Shown here piece after piece: positions 25,282 to 35,032 of a DNA stretch of 64,000 nt. This DNA comes from an uncultured Bacilli bacterium. Its GTDB lineage: Bacteria > Bacillota_I > Bacilli_A > RF39 > UBA660. Made by a program: the position numbers and the translations under genes. The notes under the pieces were generated by a model, which saw nothing but the letters and a program-made list of their open reading frames with translations, ran no database searches and was not told the DNA's origin. The stretch's first letter is position 1; every line of letters begins with the position of its first letter. The stretch is taken from assembly GCA_910579455.1 (NCBI GenBank), contig CAJTUT010000001.1:186001-250000 (forward strand), read 5' to 3'.

Positions 25282-25316
25282 GTAAGGGTAAGTGTAAAAT
25301 AAATTCTTACTTTTTT
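25281..25316 (+). terminator. Weak terminator after the 40-aa ORF
   Basis: AGTAAG (25281-25286) pairs with CTTACT (25306-25311), followed by TTTTTT. The stem is short. Confidence 0.45.
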
Positions 25317-25321
25317 GTCGT

Positions 25322-25349
25322 TTGAAAAAGATTACTATTATGTTATGAT
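25322..25349 (+). promoter_or_regulatory. Sigma-A promoter of the cyclophilin gene
   Basis: TTGAAA (25322-25327), 16-nt spacer, TATGAT (25344-25349), then an AAAGGAGG SD before the start. Confidence 0.65.
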
Positions 25350-25364
25350 AATAAAAGGAGGAAG

Positions 25365-26057
25365 ATGAACATGAAGCAAAAATTAAGTTTAGGTATCCTG
25401 GCTTTATTAATTATCCTATGCTGTGGGTGTGGCCATAGAAATGAGGGGAAGAAAGAGAGTTTATTAGGAATTGACTTTAACCAAGAAAATAATATGGCAT
25501 CACTAAAAAAGTATGAAACTGAAAATCCTGTTGTTGCGATGTGGATTGAAAATTATGGAGCAATTGTGATAGAATTGTATCCAGAGAAGGCTGAAAATAC
25601 AGTAAATAATTTTATTTCATTAGTAAAAAGTGGTTTCTATGATAATAATACTTTCCATAGATTAGTACCAGGTTTTGTTTTACAAGGAGGGGACCCTACA
25701 GGAGTTGGAGCAGGGGGACCAGGATACTCTATTCAGGGAGAATTTTCTAGTAATGGGTATGAAAAAAATGATTTGAAACACGATAAAAAAATAGTTTCTA
25801 TGGCAAGGAGTCAAGATCCCAATTCTGCAGGAAGTCAATTCTTTATTATGCTAGAAAAAGCAGACTACTTGGATGGAGAGTATGCCGCTTTTGGGAAGAT
25901 CATAGATGGTTGGAATGTCATAGAAAAAATTGAGGTAAATGAACAAATAGAAGATGGTTCAACCGAAAAGCTACAAACGAATTTAGTTATTAAAAAGGCA
26001 ATTGTTGATCAAAAGAACAAAGAGTATAAAGAAGTGGTGAGAAAAAAGAGTAGTTAG
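25365..26057 (+). CDS. Cyclophilin-type peptidyl-prolyl isomerase lipoprotein
   Basis: 230 aa. A lipoprotein signal peptide (LGILALLIILCCGC, lipobox Cys about residue 22-24) would anchor it outside the membrane. The cyclophilin domain covers about 50-210: NTVNNFISLVKSGFYDNNTFHR, VLQGGDPTG, GSQFFIML, FGKIIDGW. It catalyses cis/trans proline isomerisation in secreted proteins. Own promoter; ATG at 25365 or 25371 fits the SD. Confidence 0.9.
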   Translation: MNMKQKLSLGILALLIILCCGCGHRNEGKKESLLGIDFNQENNMASLKKYETENPVVAMWIENYGAIVIELYPEKAENTVNNFISLVKSGFYDNNTFHRLVPGFVLQGGDPTGVGAGGPGYSIQGEFSSNGYEKNDLKHDKKIVSMARSQDPNSAGSQFFIMLEKADYLDGEYAAFGKIIDGWNVIEKIEVNEQIEDGSTEKLQTNLVIKKAIVDQKNKEYKEVVRKKSS

Positions 26058-26065
26058 GAGTTTAT

Positions 26066-27495
26066 ATGAGTGAGTTTAAAAAGAATTTATCCTTTGCGTG
26101 GAAGTATTTAAAAAAAGAAAAAGGTAAAATTATTTTATCTATTGTTTGTAATTTAATGGGAATATTGATTAGTATTGTGATTCCTGTATTAAGTGCAAAA
26201 ATAATTATTCATTTAACTACGAATAAGCTTTATCAATTATTATTTCTTAGTATTTTATTACTGATATTAGAACTATTCAATAATATCAGACTTATTTTGT
26301 AAGATACGCTCATCAAATCATTTATAGAAATACATTAACTCATATTCAAAAAGACTTAGGAGGAAATATTTTAAGAATTGAAAACCAAATTCTAGATCAA
26401 GCCTCATCTGGTGTTTTTATAGAAAGACTTACAAATGATACAAGTAGAATGTCTGAAATATTTAATACCATCAATAGAAATTTAACAAGGATTATCGCTG
26501 ATATTGGTATTTTCATTGTTATATTGATCATCAATAAGATTGCATTTTTATATTTGGTTTTTATGCTTTTTATTTATTATTTTATCGAAAGAAAAAGGGT
26601 TTGTATAAAAACAGAAAATGATAAAGTAATTAGAAAGAAAAGTGAAAAAGTATCAGGCTTTATTGGAGAACTAGTTAGAGGTGTTAGAGATTTAAAAATG
26701 TTAAATGCGGAAGATAGCTTTACTAGACAATTGGATGATGAAGTAATTGATCTAAATAAGGCTAGATATCTGCAGGGGTCTAAGGATAGAGAATATATTC
26801 TAATTAGAGATAGCTTTTTAAATTTTAGTGATACTGGATTGATTTTCTTATTAGTGTTTTTGATTTCTAGTCACCAGTTAGAGCTAACAAGTGGGCTAGT
26901 GATCTATAATTATATGGGAAAACTAACTTCTATTGTGAGTAGTTTTAGTACTTTACTTGAAAAAGTAAAAGATTTTGATTTGTCAGCATCTAGAATTTTT
27001 AGTATTATGGATGATCAAGTGTTTAAAAAAGAGTCATTCGGAGATCAAAAAATAGAAAAAGTGAAAGGAAACTTTGAGTTTAAAGAAGTTACATTTTCTT
27101 ATCAGGATCATAAAAAGGTACTAGATCAGCTAAGTTTTAAAATCAATTGCAATACAACCACTGCCTTTGTTGGAAAAAGTGGAGCAGGGAAAAGTACAAT
27201 TTTTAATCTACTATGTAAAATGTATGATTATAATCAAGGGCTTATTACTATTGATGGAGTAGATATTAAACAATTGGATAAGGATACGATTAGAGGAAAT
27301 ATTACCATTATTAGTCAAAATCCATATATTTTTCATATGAGTATTAGAAAAAATTTAGAATTAGTCAAGTCTGATATGACAGAAAAAGAAATGAAAGAAG
27401 CTTGCCGCATCGCATGTTTAGATGAATTTATTAATACTCTACCAGATTCCTATGATACCATTGTAGGGGAGGGTGGAACTTCTTTTGAAAAATAA
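26066..27495 (+). pseudogene. ABC exporter (ATPase-permease) gene, frameshifted and truncated
   Basis: The first frame (26066-26302) encodes an N-terminus with two membrane helices. The rest continues in another frame from about 26290 (YFVRYAHQIIYRNT, IERLTNDTSRMSEIF) to 27495, so one indel near 26290-26300 broke it. The ATPase has Walker A GKSGAGKST and Q-loop SQNPYIF but stops at VGEGGTSFEK. The LSGGQ signature, Walker B and H-loop are missing. The truncation point coincides with a broken opposite-strand gene, so a deletion or rearrangement joined two damaged genes. Confidence 0.8.
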
Positions 27496-28008
27496 AAACT
27501 ATAAAAGGCTATATGAGTCAGAACTGATTGATAGTCCGAAAATATAGAATATAGGAATCTTCTAAATCCTTCTTCTAGATTTAATTTCGATAAGGTATTG
27601 ATCGTATCTATATTTATTTGATAGATTCTTTCCAACAGAAAAGGTGCTGTTGTATTAATGAATTGATAACTAGTCATATCAAAGACTCTTAATGTACCAT
27701 TAGAACTTAATATCTTAATGTAAACCATCTAAAGAGGTAGCAATGTTTTCTAATGTTAATTCTTCCTCTTCTAAAAAGTTTTCTACAGTGCCTATAATAT
27801 CCTCTGACTTTGTTAATGTTTCAATAGGGGTAGTGCAACATATTAAGCCCCCATCACTGATTCTAGGTATTGGGGATTTTCTTTTTTTATGAAAAATTTT
27901 GATTACTTGATTAAATACTTTATAAGTGTTTCCCTCTTTTCCACTTTTTATAAAATGTTCGTTATTTATATATTTGTTATACAGTTGATTTCTATAATTA
28001 TTACACAT
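27496..28008 (-). pseudogene. Kinase-like protein gene, frameshifted and truncated
   Basis: Starting at 28008, one frame (NEHFIKSGKEGNTYKVFNQVIKIFHKK, with a GKEGNTYKV loop and VIKIF as in protein-kinase-like folds) runs to 27715. The protein then seems to continue in a second frame (YIKILSSNGTLRVFDMTSY to SDYQSVLTHIAFYS) down to about 27500. It has no C-terminus, ending at the ABC pseudogene junction. The kinase assignment rests on the N-terminal loop only. Confidence 0.45.
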
Positions 28009-28084
28009 TAAGTGTGTACAAAAAGCAAAATAGTTAATATTTTAAAAATACAATTGAAAAATTTAAAAATTTATATTATACTCC

Positions 28085-28307
28085 TAATAGATGCAAGGAA
28101 GCTGAGGAGTACGTAGGAATATTTAATAGAGAAGTTATGGCTGGTGGAAATAACTAAGAAAACTATGGAAGGTAGCAGTGGAGCATAATTATTGAAAGAT
28201 TAGTAGGTAATTCCGGGTAATTTCCGTTAAAGATATTAAGATTACTAAAGTAATGAATTAAGGTGGTACCACGAACGATTCGTCCTTATAGGACTGAATT
28301 TTTTTAT
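28085..28307 (+). promoter_or_regulatory. T-box leader of the valS operon
   Basis: The conserved T-box AAGGTGGTACCACG (28259-28272) is followed by a terminator stem (about 28277-28299, TTCGTCC with GGACTGAA) and TTTTTTT. A GTA triplet at 28172-28174, on the expected 3' side of the specifier loop, fits valine. Uncharged tRNA-Val binding would favour the antiterminator and switch on the downstream genes including valS. Confidence 0.85.
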
Positions 28308-28322
28308 TTAGGAGGGATAATA

Positions 28323-28835
28323 ATGGAGATCATAGTAACAGGAAAACAATATCGAAATCTAGTAAATCTATCAGAAACAAGAAAGAAAATTATTTTTTAT
28401 AATGAAAACTGCGATATACTTATTTACCATAATATTGGAAAATTATGTCTACCAACTGTTTTAACAAGTGAAGAGGAGGAGTTTTTCTCAAAGCTTAACA
28501 AGATTACAGGTATTTCATTTCAATGGGATAGTGTAGATCATTTTTTACAGTTACAGGATTACTCCTTGAGATTAAAAAGACAGAATAATAAATTAATAAA
28601 AATATATTTAGAAACAATTAGAGATTATTATTGTTGCCCTGTTAATATGGAAAAGAAAATCGAGGTACCTATAGAAATTTTGGGAGATGGGATTAATCCT
28701 ACATTCATGAATTTGGAGGATATTTTAACAATAAACAGTCAACCCAATTCACAATTTTATAGTCGTACAAATGAGGGACTAAAGATTTTTAAACAAAAGT
28801 TAAAGGAGAGAGAATATGGTAGAAAAAAAGTATAA
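28323..28835 (+). CDS. Unknown protein cotranscribed with valS (170 aa)
   Basis: I chose ATG 28323 (MEIIVTGKQYRNLVNLSETR) with GGAGGG upstream; the longer frame would read through the T-box terminator. Soluble, mixed alpha/beta, charged C-terminus. It overlaps valS by 20 nt, so both are under T-box control. No family recognised. Confidence 0.7.
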   Translation: MEIIVTGKQYRNLVNLSETRKKIIFYNENCDILIYHNIGKLCLPTVLTSEEEEFFSKLNKITGISFQWDSVDHFLQLQDYSLRLKRQNNKLIKIYLETIRDYYCCPVNMEKKIEVPIEILGDGINPTFMNLEDILTINSQPNSQFYSRTNEGLKIFKQKLKEREYGRKKV

Positions 28836-31344
28836 TCATATAGAAGTAGAAAAGAACAAATATGAGTTTTGGAAGAAAAAAGGATATTTTAAGTCAGGAG
28901 ATTCAGATAAAAATCCATTTTGTATCGTAATACCTCCTCCTAATGTAACAGGAAAACTTCATCTGGGACATGCCTGGGATGTGACAATACAAGACATGAT
29001 TATTCGCTATAAGAGAATGCAAGGGTATGATTGTTTATGGCTTCCAGGAATGGATCATGCAGGAATTGCTACACAAGCTAAGGTAGATAAAAGATTAAGG
29101 GATGAAGGAATTAATCCACGTAGTATGAAAAGAGATGCGTGGCTAAAGAGAGCCTGGGAATGGAAAGATGAGTATGCTGCAACTATTCATTCTCAATGGG
29201 CAAAAATGGGAATTAGTGTTGATTATTCGAAAGAAAGATTCACTTTTGATCAAGGATTAAACGACGCAGTCAACAAAGTTTTTATTGATTTATATCATAA
29301 AGGGTTAATTTATAGGGGAGAGCGTATTATTAACTGGGATCCTGTTCAAATGACTGCCCTTTCTAATGAAGAGGTTATTTACAAGGAGGATAAGGGTGCT
29401 TTTTATCATTTAAAATATTTTATTGAAGATAGTAGCGAATATCTGGAAGTAGCAACTACTCGTCCAGAAACCTTATTTGGTGATACTGCAGTTGCCGTGA
29501 ATCCGAAAGATTCAAGATATCAAGATCTTATCGGAAAGAATGTTATCTTACCAATCGTTGGGAAAAAAATTCCAATTATTGGAGATTTTCACGCAGATCC
29601 TGAGTTTGGAACAGGTGTTGTAAAAATTACTCCTGCACATGACCCTAATGATTTTGAAGTAGGATTGAGGCATAACTTGCCTAGGGTAGTAGTTATTTCC
29701 AAAGACGCAACTATGAATGAGAATGCTTTTAAATACCAAGGACTTAGTAGAGAAGAGTGTCGAAAGAAACTAGTGGAAGATCTAGATGAGGAAGGTTTAT
29801 TGATTAAGGTAGAAGAGATGAAACATAGTGTAGGCCATAGTGAAAGAAGTGATGCAGTAGTAGAACCTTATTTATCTAAACAATGGTTTGTTAAGATGAG
29901 ACCTCTTGCAGATCAGGTTTTACAAAATCAAAAGAGCAAAGATCAAAAAGTAAACTTTGTTCCATCAAGGTATGAAAAGATCATGAATCACTGGATGGAA
30001 ATTACTTATGACTGGTGTATTTCAAGACAACTTTGGTGGGGACACCGTATTCCTGCTTGGTATAAAGGTGACGAGGTGAAAGTACAACTAAATTCCCCAG
30101 GAGATGGTTGGGTACAAGATGAAGATGTTTTAGATACTTGGTTTTCTAGTGCATTATGGCCATTTTCTTCTCTAGGCTGGCCAAATGATACGAGTCTAGT
30201 TGAGAGATATTATCCAACGGATGTTTTAGTAACAGGATATGATATCATACCTTTTTGGGTGAATCGAATGACATTTCAGGGACTAGAGTTCATGAAAAAA
30301 CGCCCCTTTAAGGATTGCATTATTCATGGTTTAATTCGTGACAAAGAGGGAAGGAAAATGTCCAAATCTCTGGGTAATGGAGTAGATCCTATGGATGTCA
30401 TTGATGAGTATGGATGTGATGCCTTAAGATATTTCTTAACCACTAATTCATCCCCAGGAGCAGATTTACGATATGATGAGGATAAAGTAAAATCCAGTTG
30501 GAATTTTATTAATAAATTGTGGAATGCTTCTCGCTTCGTTTTAATGAATATAGAGGATTTAACAGATAGCAAAATAAAAAAAGAAGAATTAACCTTGAAG
30601 GATCAATGGATTCTAACCAAGAAAAATCTATTAGTGGAACATACGATAAAAAATATGGATCAATATGATTTTCATAATGTTGGTTCTGAATTATATAAAT
30701 TTATTTGGGAGGATTTTTGTGATTGGTATATAGAACTTTCAAAATCTAATATGAGTCTAAATACGGAAAAAGTACTACTCCATATTTTAACAGATATTTT
30801 AAAACTTCTTCATCCTTTTATGCCATACGTAACAGAGGAAATTTATAGCAAATTGCCTGTAAAAGAAACAGAATCGATTATGATAAGCCAGTATCCCAAA
30901 TATGATCCAAATTATATTTTCCTAGAAGAGAAGGAAAACTTATCAAAAATATTGGAAGATATTGTAGCAATCCGTAATATGAAGGCTACACATAAAATAG
31001 ATAAAACGGCAAAAGTAAAGATGAATACAAAAGATATGTATAAAGAAATTTATTTGTCACAATTAAAGATTCAGGAAGGGTACGATCCTTTAGAAGAAGA
31101 TATGGTACAGGTTAATTATAAATCAAAATATATTGATATTACTTATTTTTATTATCCAAAAGAAGATAATAAAGCAAAAAAAACAGATGAAATTAAAAAA
31201 TTAGAACAATCAGTAGAAAGAAGAAAAAGGCTTTTAAGTAATGAAAATTATATTCAAAAGGCACCAGCACATGTAGTAGAAATGGATAGGAAGAAATTAG
31301 AAGAAGAAGAAGAAAAGTTGGCTTTATTAAAAAATGATATGTAA
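28816..31344 (+). CDS. valS: Valyl-tRNA synthetase
   Basis: 842 aa class I synthetase that charges tRNA-Val. HIGH motif in PPPNVTGKLHLGHA (about 36-49), editing domain with TTRPETLFGDTAVAV, KMSKS in GRKMSKSLGNG (about 513-523), anticodon-binding domain, and a C-terminal coiled coil (about 790-840) typical of ValRS. Regulated by the T-box upstream. Confidence 0.97.
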   Translation: MVEKKYNHIEVEKNKYEFWKKKGYFKSGDSDKNPFCIVIPPPNVTGKLHLGHAWDVTIQDMIIRYKRMQGYDCLWLPGMDHAGIATQAKVDKRLRDEGINPRSMKRDAWLKRAWEWKDEYAATIHSQWAKMGISVDYSKERFTFDQGLNDAVNKVFIDLYHKGLIYRGERIINWDPVQMTALSNEEVIYKEDKGAFYHLKYFIEDSSEYLEVATTRPETLFGDTAVAVNPKDSRYQDLIGKNVILPIVGKKIPIIGDFHADPEFGTGVVKITPAHDPNDFEVGLRHNLPRVVVISKDATMNENAFKYQGLSREECRKKLVEDLDEEGLLIKVEEMKHSVGHSERSDAVVEPYLSKQWFVKMRPLADQVLQNQKSKDQKVNFVPSRYEKIMNHWMEITYDWCISRQLWWGHRIPAWYKGDEVKVQLNSPGDGWVQDEDVLDTWFSSALWPFSSLGWPNDTSLVERYYPTDVLVTGYDIIPFWVNRMTFQGLEFMKKRPFKDCIIHGLIRDKEGRKMSKSLGNGVDPMDVIDEYGCDALRYFLTTNSSPGADLRYDEDKVKSSWNFINKLWNASRFVLMNIEDLTDSKIKKEELTLKDQWILTKKNLLVEHTIKNMDQYDFHNVGSELYKFIWEDFCDWYIELSKSNMSLNTEKVLLHILTDILKLLHPFMPYVTEEIYSKLPVKETESIMISQYPKYDPNYIFLEEKENLSKILEDIVAIRNMKATHKIDKTAKVKMNTKDMYKEIYLSQLKIQEGYDPLEEDMVQVNYKSKYIDITYFYYPKEDNKAKKTDEIKKLEQSVERRKRLLSNENYIQKAPAHVVEMDRKKLEEEEEKLALLKNDM

Positions 31345-31412
31345 CATTACATATTATTTTTTTTCGACAAAATATTACATTGTAATTTGTTAAGATGTAC
31401 TTGGTGATAATC

Positions 31413-31868
31413 ATGAAAAGAATTTTTATACTAATTATAATAGCTGTTGTCTTAGGAGGAATCAGTGGGAAAATACTATTTTCTAAGTATGAAAATTTAG
31501 ATAATTATGTCTTTAGTAATGATAAAAGAGTTTACTTTTTAGAAGAGGGTGTTTATTCTACTAAAAAGTCATTAGAAAATAATACAAAAGATATTAACCC
31601 TAAGTTAGTAGTAAAAGATGATAATAAGTATTATGTTTATGTAGGAATCACAAAAAATCAGGATAATGCTAAAAAAATAAAAAAGATATATACGGATAAA
31701 GGATATTCCATCTATGAAAAAGAAAAGAATATAACGAATACAGAGTTTTTGAGCAATATAGAACAGTTTGATGTATTAGTTGAGAGTACAAAAAAGGAAA
31801 GAGATATCTCTACTATACAGGAGGTGATTTTGTCTAATTACGAAGAAATGATCATTAATAAAGGGTAA
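31413..31868 (+). CDS. Membrane-anchored SPOR-like protein
   Basis: I chose ATG 31413 (MKRIFILIIIAVVLGG). 151 aa with an N-terminal membrane anchor and an extracytoplasmic part. About 65-105 (YYVYVGITKNQDNAKKIKKIYTDKGYSIYEKE, quoted in part) has the strand-helix-strand pattern of SPOR domains, which bind denuded peptidoglycan at septa. Fits with radC/mreCD next to it. Confidence 0.65.
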   Translation: MKRIFILIIIAVVLGGISGKILFSKYENLDNYVFSNDKRVYFLEEGVYSTKKSLENNTKDINPKLVVKDDNKYYVYVGITKNQDNAKKIKKIYTDKGYSIYEKEKNITNTEFLSNIEQFDVLVESTKKERDISTIQEVILSNYEEMIINKG

Positions 31869-31905
31869 ATTATAATTTATTTTCAATAATATATTGAGGT
31901 GAATT

Positions 31906-32598
31906 ATGAATTATAGAATGAAAGAGATTCCGAAGGAGGAAAGACCGAGAGAAAGGTTAATCAAGGAAGGAGTAGATAAATTAAGTAATGAAGAGTTGAT
32001 TTCCATCATTTTAAAAACAGGTACTAAAGATAAAAATGTAAAGAATATTTCTATAGAGATTTTACAGATGGCACAAAATATTACAGATTTAAAAAATATT
32101 ACAGTTCCAGCATTAAAAACAATAAAGGGTGTAGGGGAAGTAAAGGCTATTGAATTAATAGCAACCATAGAGTTAGGAAAAAGAATATTTTTAGCAAAAG
32201 CAGGAAAGGATAATATTAAGATGTGTAATCCCAAAGAGATATGGAACATGACAAGATATCTGTTTTATGGTAAGAAACAAGAATATTTTTATTGTCTTTA
32301 TTTAAATAATAAGCAGGAGTTAATTGAAAGGAAGTTATTATTTATGGGTACTATTAATCGAAGTATTGTTCATCCTAGGGAAGTATTTAAAGAGGCTTAT
32401 TTAGTAAGTGCATCTAATATTATTTGTATGCATAATCACCCATCAGGAGATGTAACACCTAGTAAAGAAGATCTGTATTTTACTAAAAATTTGGCAGAGA
32501 TAGGTAAAATGCAAGGAATACCAATCATAGATCATATTATAGTAAGTGATGATTCTTACTATAGTTTTTATGAGAATAAGGATATTTTTATTTGTTAA
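31906..32598 (+). CDS. radC: RadC/JAB-domain DNA repair-related protein
   Basis: 230 aa. N-terminal helix-hairpin-helix part (TVPALKTIKGVGEVKAIEL), C-terminal JAMM domain with HNHPSGD-TPSKED and IIDHIIVSDDSYYSF. Conserved in bacteria next to mre genes; the exact role is unsettled. In most genomes mreB follows radC, but here mreC does. Confidence 0.93.
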   Translation: MNYRMKEIPKEERPRERLIKEGVDKLSNEELISIILKTGTKDKNVKNISIEILQMAQNITDLKNITVPALKTIKGVGEVKAIELIATIELGKRIFLAKAGKDNIKMCNPKEIWNMTRYLFYGKKQEYFYCLYLNNKQELIERKLLFMGTINRSIVHPREVFKEAYLVSASNIICMHNHPSGDVTPSKEDLYFTKNLAEIGKMQGIPIIDHIIVSDDSYYSFYENKDIFIC

Positions 32599-32601
32599 TT
32601 G

Positions 32602-32630
32602 TTGTAACAAATTAAATTTTATATTATAAT
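32602..32630 (+). promoter_or_regulatory. Sigma-A promoter of mreCD
   Basis: TTGTAA (32602-32607), 17-nt spacer, TATAAT (32625-32630), placed between radC and mreC. Confidence 0.65.
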
Positions 32631-32657
32631 AACTTAGAAATATTGAGGTGAAGAATC

Positions 32658-33452
32658 ATGTATAAAAAAAAGAGGAAAAAGTATAGACTAATGATAACCT
32701 TGATTGGTTGTATCGTGATTTTTATATTGCTTTTTATGTCATTCACCTTAAATCGAAATTATACATTTGTAGAATCTATTGGAAAAGATATCGTTATGTT
32801 CTTTAATAAGGTGGTTATGTATCCATTTACAGCATTAAATAAAACTAAGGACGAGGATTTATCAAAGAGTTATATCATTCAGAAAAATGTTAACACATCA
32901 TTGGAAGAGGAGATTCAAGAATTAAAAAAGTCTTTAGAACTGAAGAAGACTTTAACAGAATATGATACAGTTACTGCTACGGTATTATCTAGGAATAAAA
33001 GCTATTGGTTTAACACAGTTACAATAGATAAGGGAAAAAAGTCTGGAATAAAAAAAGATATGGCAGTAGTAACTAAAAATGGTTTTGTTGGTAAAATTAA
33101 CAGGGTTAGTTCAAATTCTAGTGAAGTTAAACTAATTACTTCAGATGATATTAATTATAAGGTTTCAGTGTCTATATCAACAGAGTCTGGGGACACTAAC
33201 GCCATATTAAATGGGTATGATAGTAAAGAAAAATTACTAATGGTAAATGGTGTAGATAAAACATTTCATATTAAAGAAGGTGATAAAGTTCTCACTAGTG
33301 GCTTAGGTGGTAGAGAGCCAAGGGGAATTTATATTGGTAGTGTAAAAAAGATTAAGTCTGATAAATATAATCTAAGTAGAACACTATATTTAGAAACAGG
33401 TCAGGATTTTAATGGAATTCATTATTTAACCGTTTTAAAGGAGAAATCATAA
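32658..33452 (+). CDS. mreC: Rod shape-determining protein MreC
   Basis: 264 aa. One N-terminal membrane helix (about 8-31), a coiled coil (about 72-100, EEEIQELKKSLELKK), then a beta-barrel periplasm-facing domain (VTATVLSRNKSYWFNTVTIDKG, GLGGREPRGIYIG). Part of the elongasome guiding lateral wall synthesis. Overlaps mreD by 1 nt. mreB is not adjacent. Confidence 0.93.
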   Translation: MYKKKRKKYRLMITLIGCIVIFILLFMSFTLNRNYTFVESIGKDIVMFFNKVVMYPFTALNKTKDEDLSKSYIIQKNVNTSLEEEIQELKKSLELKKTLTEYDTVTATVLSRNKSYWFNTVTIDKGKKSGIKKDMAVVTKNGFVGKINRVSSNSSEVKLITSDDINYKVSVSISTESGDTNAILNGYDSKEKLLMVNGVDKTFHIKEGDKVLTSGLGGREPRGIYIGSVKKIKSDKYNLSRTLYLETGQDFNGIHYLTVLKEKS

Positions 33453-33967
33453 TGGCAATCAGTATTATTATAGTTATTATCTCTTTTTTATTAGATGGAA
33501 TTTTAACTAATTTTTTACCATTTGGAGTAGGAGATTTATCCTTATTTACACCACTAACTACGCTTGTAAGTATGGTTGTCATATACCAGTTTTTTTATCA
33601 CAGTCATAATCAAAAAAAGTATCTAATTGCAGCTACTATTACTGGATTTTTATATGATTTATTTTATACTAATTTGCTATTTTTTAATTCCTTACTATTT
33701 TTCTTAATTGCGTATTTTACTATGATTTTATATAAACAGATAGGAGAGAGTTATATAAAAATAATTTTTCATGTTCTAATTATAATTGTGAGCTACGAAC
33801 TTGTAACCTCTCTGTGTATTATAGTATTTAACTTGGTACCAATTTCTATAAATAGAATATTATATAAAATCAGTCATAGTCTCCTTTTTAATTTAATTTA
33901 TGCAGAATTAATTTATATCATCATAAAACTAATTCCTAAAAAATATAGAAAGGTTAGTATTAATTAG
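33452..33967 (+). CDS. mreD: Rod shape-determining protein MreD
   Basis: 171 aa, strongly hydrophobic with about five membrane helices and short loops, as in MreD. Coupled to mreC. The conserved YDLFYTNLLFFN segment matches the family. Confidence 0.85.
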   Translation: MAISIIIVIISFLLDGILTNFLPFGVGDLSLFTPLTTLVSMVVIYQFFYHSHNQKKYLIAATITGFLYDLFYTNLLFFNSLLFFLIAYFTMILYKQIGESYIKIIFHVLIIIVSYELVTSLCIIVFNLVPISINRILYKISHSLLFNLIYAELIYIIIKLIPKKYRKVSIN

Positions 33968-34358
33968 ATGATTATATAAAATAAAAAATACAACGAAAGA
34001 AAAACATGGCATTATTTCCAAATCCTTTAATTTAGCACTTTTAAAGTGATTATTAATCATTACTGTATATTATTTAATATTGGTAATACTTTCATTTTAA
34101 ATAATAGGTTTTATATTACAAAAATGACATATAAACTCTATTTTCTTTTTTAATTCTTCATCAAAATGTAATTGTTTTTTATTTTAATTTAATCATCTGA
34201 ATCTATTCCTTTTTTAAATATAAAAGATTAACCTCAAAGGAAGTTGATACTATACATTTAAATTTAACAAAAGTTAGAATAGATTGTTCAATGGTGTCTG
34301 AAAAAGAGAAGTACACTGACTTTTAAAATTAAATTATTTTTCTATTTTTTAAGTATTT
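33968..34358 (-). other. Decayed intergenic region after mreD
   Basis: AT-rich, no intact gene. On the minus strand, 34097-34174 still encodes a plausible protein C-terminus (QLHFDEELKKKIEFICHF), and the frame upstream is broken, so this is a gene remnant. A degenerate repeat copy lies at 34282-34313 (AGATTGTTCAATGGTG and on), related to one at 36161. Confidence 0.45.
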
Positions 34359-35032
34359 CTATGAAACTGGACATATATCTTTGAAGTCCATTTTTTTATT
34401 GCTAATTGCGTAATTTAATACATCTAACATTTTACATGAATTATCTACATAGCAAAGTTTTATTTTATCCGTACTAACGCTGTGACCTTTAAAAGTATGC
34501 AGGTTCCATTTATCCATTTTTTTAGATTCTAAATTTGAATACTTTAAAGAATAACCTGCTTTTATCAAATAATCTTTATCATATCTCCTTGATTTAATTT
34601 GATTAATATCATTAAAACTAAAATCTTTACAATCTTTAATTTCAATATTTAATAGAATATATCTTTTTAAAAACCAATCAAAATATTTATAAGAACAAAC
34701 CTATGAAGTCTATTAACTTTAGTCCATTTAAAATATAAATTAATAAGTGACTTTGAAAACCTATTTTTTCCTTTTATTTTAGTTCCTAAATTAAATGCCA
34801 AGGGATATGTGGATATGTTTCACAAATATTTATCCAACAATCAAATAATACTAACTAAAAGATTATCTAATCCTTCAACAAAAAATACTTTTTTGGTATC
34901 TTCAAGAGATTGAGCATGAAACGATATTTTGGGGAGTAATCCATTTTTTTCAATGGAATTAATATTATTACCTTTAGTAAAATGAAAGTAATTAGATTGT
35001 ATATCTTTATTAGTCGATTTATACGTTTCCAC
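34359..35032 (-). pseudogene. ART-fold-like protein gene in several broken frames
   Basis: A GTG start at 35032 with GGAGG upstream gives (M)ETYKSTNKDIQS-NYFHFTKG.NINSIEKNGLLPKI, the start of a family with an ADP-ribosyltransferase-like YxHxT..xxxxSIxxxGL pattern. That frame ends at 34841. A later fragment (34359-34568, with WNLHTFKGHSVS) looks like the C-terminus of the same protein. At least two disruptions lie between them. Family assignment is tentative. Confidence 0.5.

Larger units (their letters stand above)
24978..25364 (+). other. Intergenic region between the LytTR gene and the cyclophilin gene
   Basis: 387 nt. Contains a hairpin with T-run (about 25068-25098) of unknown transcript, the mini-ORF at 25159-25281, a terminator-like hairpin (25281-25316) and the cyclophilin promoter (25322-25349). 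Confidence 0.5.

Noticed and set aside
27450..27728. Independent 92-aa gene on -
   Set aside because: Better explained as the second frame of the broken kinase-like gene, with its last residues read through the ABC pseudogene.
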